From NCBI GenBank assembly GCA_003695105.1, contig RFIZ01000301.1:1-7176 (forward strand): 7,176 bases of DNA. Direction: 5' to 3'. This DNA comes from Fidelibacterota bacterium. Lineage in GTDB: Bacteria; Fidelibacterota; Marinisomatia; Marinisomatales; J089. This document shows positions 6,328-7,176 of the stretch, piece after piece. Made by a program: the position numbers and the translations under genes. How positions within the stretch are numbered: position 1 is the stretch's first letter; each line of letters begins with the position of its first letter. The notes under the pieces were generated by a model, which saw only the letters and a program-made list of their open reading frames with translations, was not told the DNA's origin and did not search any database.

Positions 6328-7002
6328 TCAGTCTTCGTACCGGAAGCGATAGCCGTACCCCCGGACGGTTTCAATATTGGACGGTTGTCCGTCGATATCG
6401 ATTTTCTTTCGAATATAATTGATGTAGACATCCACAATGTTGGTATCGCTGGCCTGCTGGCCCTCCCAGACATGTTCCAGAATCTGGGAACGGGTGAGGG
6501 CCTGGTCTGCGTGACGCATGAGGTATTCCAGCAGGAGAAATTCCCGGTTGGAAAGGGCGACCTGGCGTTGATCGATGGTCACGGTCCGGGTCATGGAATT
6601 GAGAGTGATGTTCCGGATGGTGAGATTGGGCTGGTTCCGGTAGGAAGAACGGCGGATGAGGGCCTGTACACGCGCGGCCAGTTCATCCATGTCGAAGGGC
6701 TTCGCCAGATAGTCATCCGCACCCAGGTGCAGCCCTTCCACCCGTTGATCCACCCCGGAGAGGGCCGTCAGCACCAGCACCGGCGTGTTGTTTCCCTGTT
6801 GCCGTAATTCCCGACACAGCTCCAGACCGTCCTGATCCGGCAGTCGCCGATCCAGGATGATACAGTCGAATTCTTCCACCACGGCCGTTTCCAGGGCATC
6901 TTCATAGGTGCGAACCCAGATCACACTGTAGCCCAGGTCCTGAAAATGTTCCTGGATGTAACTCCCGATCGCTGGTTCGTCTTCGACGAGTAACAGTCGC
7001 AT
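6328..7002 (-). CDS. OmpR/PhoB-family response regulator
   Basis: A 224-residue DNA-binding regulator, partner of the adjacent kinase. The receiver domain (about 1-115) has the acidic pocket Glu7-Asp8, phospho-acceptor Asp51 (IILDRRLPDQDG), Thr79 (VLTA) and Lys101 (LAKPF). The C-terminal winged helix (about 125-222) has the family features LSNREFLLLEYLM, the recognition helix region TNIVDVYINYIRKKI and the wing VETRGYGYRF-type ending, here ETVRGYGYRFRYED. Length and architecture are those of the QseB/PmrA/CusR-type regulators; the sequence alone does not say which. ATG 7002 has a modest site (GGCGGA) upstream and fits the receiver N-terminus. Upstream lies a 131-bp divergent intergenic region with 11-bp-phased repeats that probably bind this protein, so autoregulation and control of the gene at 7134 are likely. 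Confidence 0.96.
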   Translation of the reverse strand: MRLLLVEDEPAIGSYIQEHFQDLGYSVIWVRTYEDALETAVVEEFDCIILDRRLPDQDGLELCRELRQQGNNTPVLVLTALSGVDQRVEGLHLGADDYLAKPFDMDELAARVQALIRRSSYRNQPNLTIRNITLNSMTRTVTIDQRQVALSNREFLLLEYLMRHADQALTRSQILEHVWEGQQASDTNIVDVYINYIRKKIDIDGQPSNIETVRGYGYRFRYED

Positions 7003-7024
7003 GTATCCGCCTGAATTAGAAAGT

Positions 7025-7051
7025 TTTAACCATTCTCTAAACCAATTTTAA
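7025..7051. promoter_or_regulatory. Three 11-bp-phased T(T/C)TAA repeats, candidate response-regulator binding site
   Basis: TTTAA at 7025-7029, TCTAA at 7036-7040 and TTTAA at 7047-7051 are spaced start to start by exactly 11 bp, one DNA turn. Tandem half-sites at 10-11 bp are how OmpR/PhoB regulators bind, and PmrA/QseB-type boxes contain TTAA cores with a similar period. The array lies 23-49 bp upstream of the regulator ATG and in the promoter region of the divergent gene. A further TCTAA at 7061-7065 is out of phase. The region is AT-rich, so chance is not excluded. Confidence 0.52.
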
Positions 7052-7071
7052 TACTCATTGTCTAATATCAC

Positions 7072-7108
7072 ACGCATTATTTCGGATAAGAAGGTCTGAT
7101 TAATGCGT
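7072..7108. repeat. Inverted repeat ACGCATTA / TAATGCGT
   Basis: The 8-bp arms at 7072-7079 and 7101-7108 are perfect reverse complements separated by 21 bp, in the leader or promoter of the divergent gene. They could be a regulator site with dimer halves far apart, or an RNA hairpin ending about 13 bp before the ribosome-binding site. No T-run follows, so it is not a terminator. Function is unknown. Confidence 0.4.
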
Positions 7109-7133
7109 ATTATCAACCTGTAGGAGGAAGAAA

Positions 7134-7176
7134 ATGGACAAACGGATGTCATCTCTCCTGGCTGGTCTGGCTGTGG
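7134..7176 (+). CDS. N-terminus of a probable exported protein, cut off by window edge
   Basis: Only 14 codons are visible: MDKRMSSLLAGLAV. ATG 7134 follows a near-perfect Shine-Dalgarno AGGAGGA (7122-7128) five bases upstream, which makes the start reliable. A charged DKR start followed by small and hydrophobic residues looks like the beginning of a Sec signal peptide, so the product is probably periplasmic, outer-membrane or a lipoprotein. It diverges from the response regulator across a 131-bp region with candidate regulator sites, an arrangement in which the divergent gene is often the target of the two-component system. What the protein is cannot be told from this fragment. Confidence 0.7.
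   Translation, partial: MDKRMSSLLAGLAV

Overview
The window (7,176 bp, GC-rich coding DNA with AT-rich intergenic patches) carries one long minus-strand gene train and the first codons of a divergent plus-strand gene. Read in transcription order on the minus strand it is: OmpR-type response regulator (7002-6328), sensor histidine kinase (6324-4936), MarR-type repressor (4838-4284), hydrogenase small subunit hyaA (4240-3161), large subunit hyaB (3147-1423), cytochrome b hyaC (1413-721), an intrinsic terminator (696-663), maturation protease hyaD (657-193), and a truncated membrane-anchored redoxin (196-1, running off the window). At the right edge a strongly ribosome-bound gene with a signal-peptide-like start (7134 onward) diverges from the response regulator.

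The core is a complete group-1 membrane-bound uptake [NiFe] hydrogenase operon. The small subunit has a Tat signal and all six cysteines that in E. coli Hyd-1 build the oxygen-protecting [4Fe-3S] proximal cluster. The large subunit has both CxxC nickel motifs and a 15-residue C-terminal extension for HyaD to remove. HyaC supplies the di-heme quinone link. Together they would oxidise H2 on the outer face of the cytoplasmic membrane and feed electrons to quinone in the presence of oxygen.

The regulatory front end is the less ordinary part. The MarR protein has a C-terminal tail with four cysteines (CxxC-x7-C-x8-C), starts at TTG, and lies behind a good sigma70-type promoter whose early transcribed region is a nest of AT-rich palindromes, the likely autoregulatory operator. 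No promoter or terminator is evident between marR and hyaA, so the repressor probably heads the hydrogenase transcript. A terminator hairpin separates hyaC from hyaD and leaves hyaD without a visible Shine-Dalgarno sequence. Upstream of the response regulator, three T(T/C)TAA pentamers spaced exactly 11 bp look like its own binding site, shared with the divergent gene.

The organism is a Gram-negative-type bacterium (Tat, quinone-linked hydrogenase, two-component system, Shine-Dalgarno sites). The small-large-cytochrome b-protease order matches what I recall for the Hya set of Geobacter and relatives and also the start of E. coli hya, so Desulfuromonadales or another proteobacterium-like lineage is a reasonable but unproven guess. 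I see no RNA genes, CRISPR arrays, insertion sequences or signs of recent transfer.
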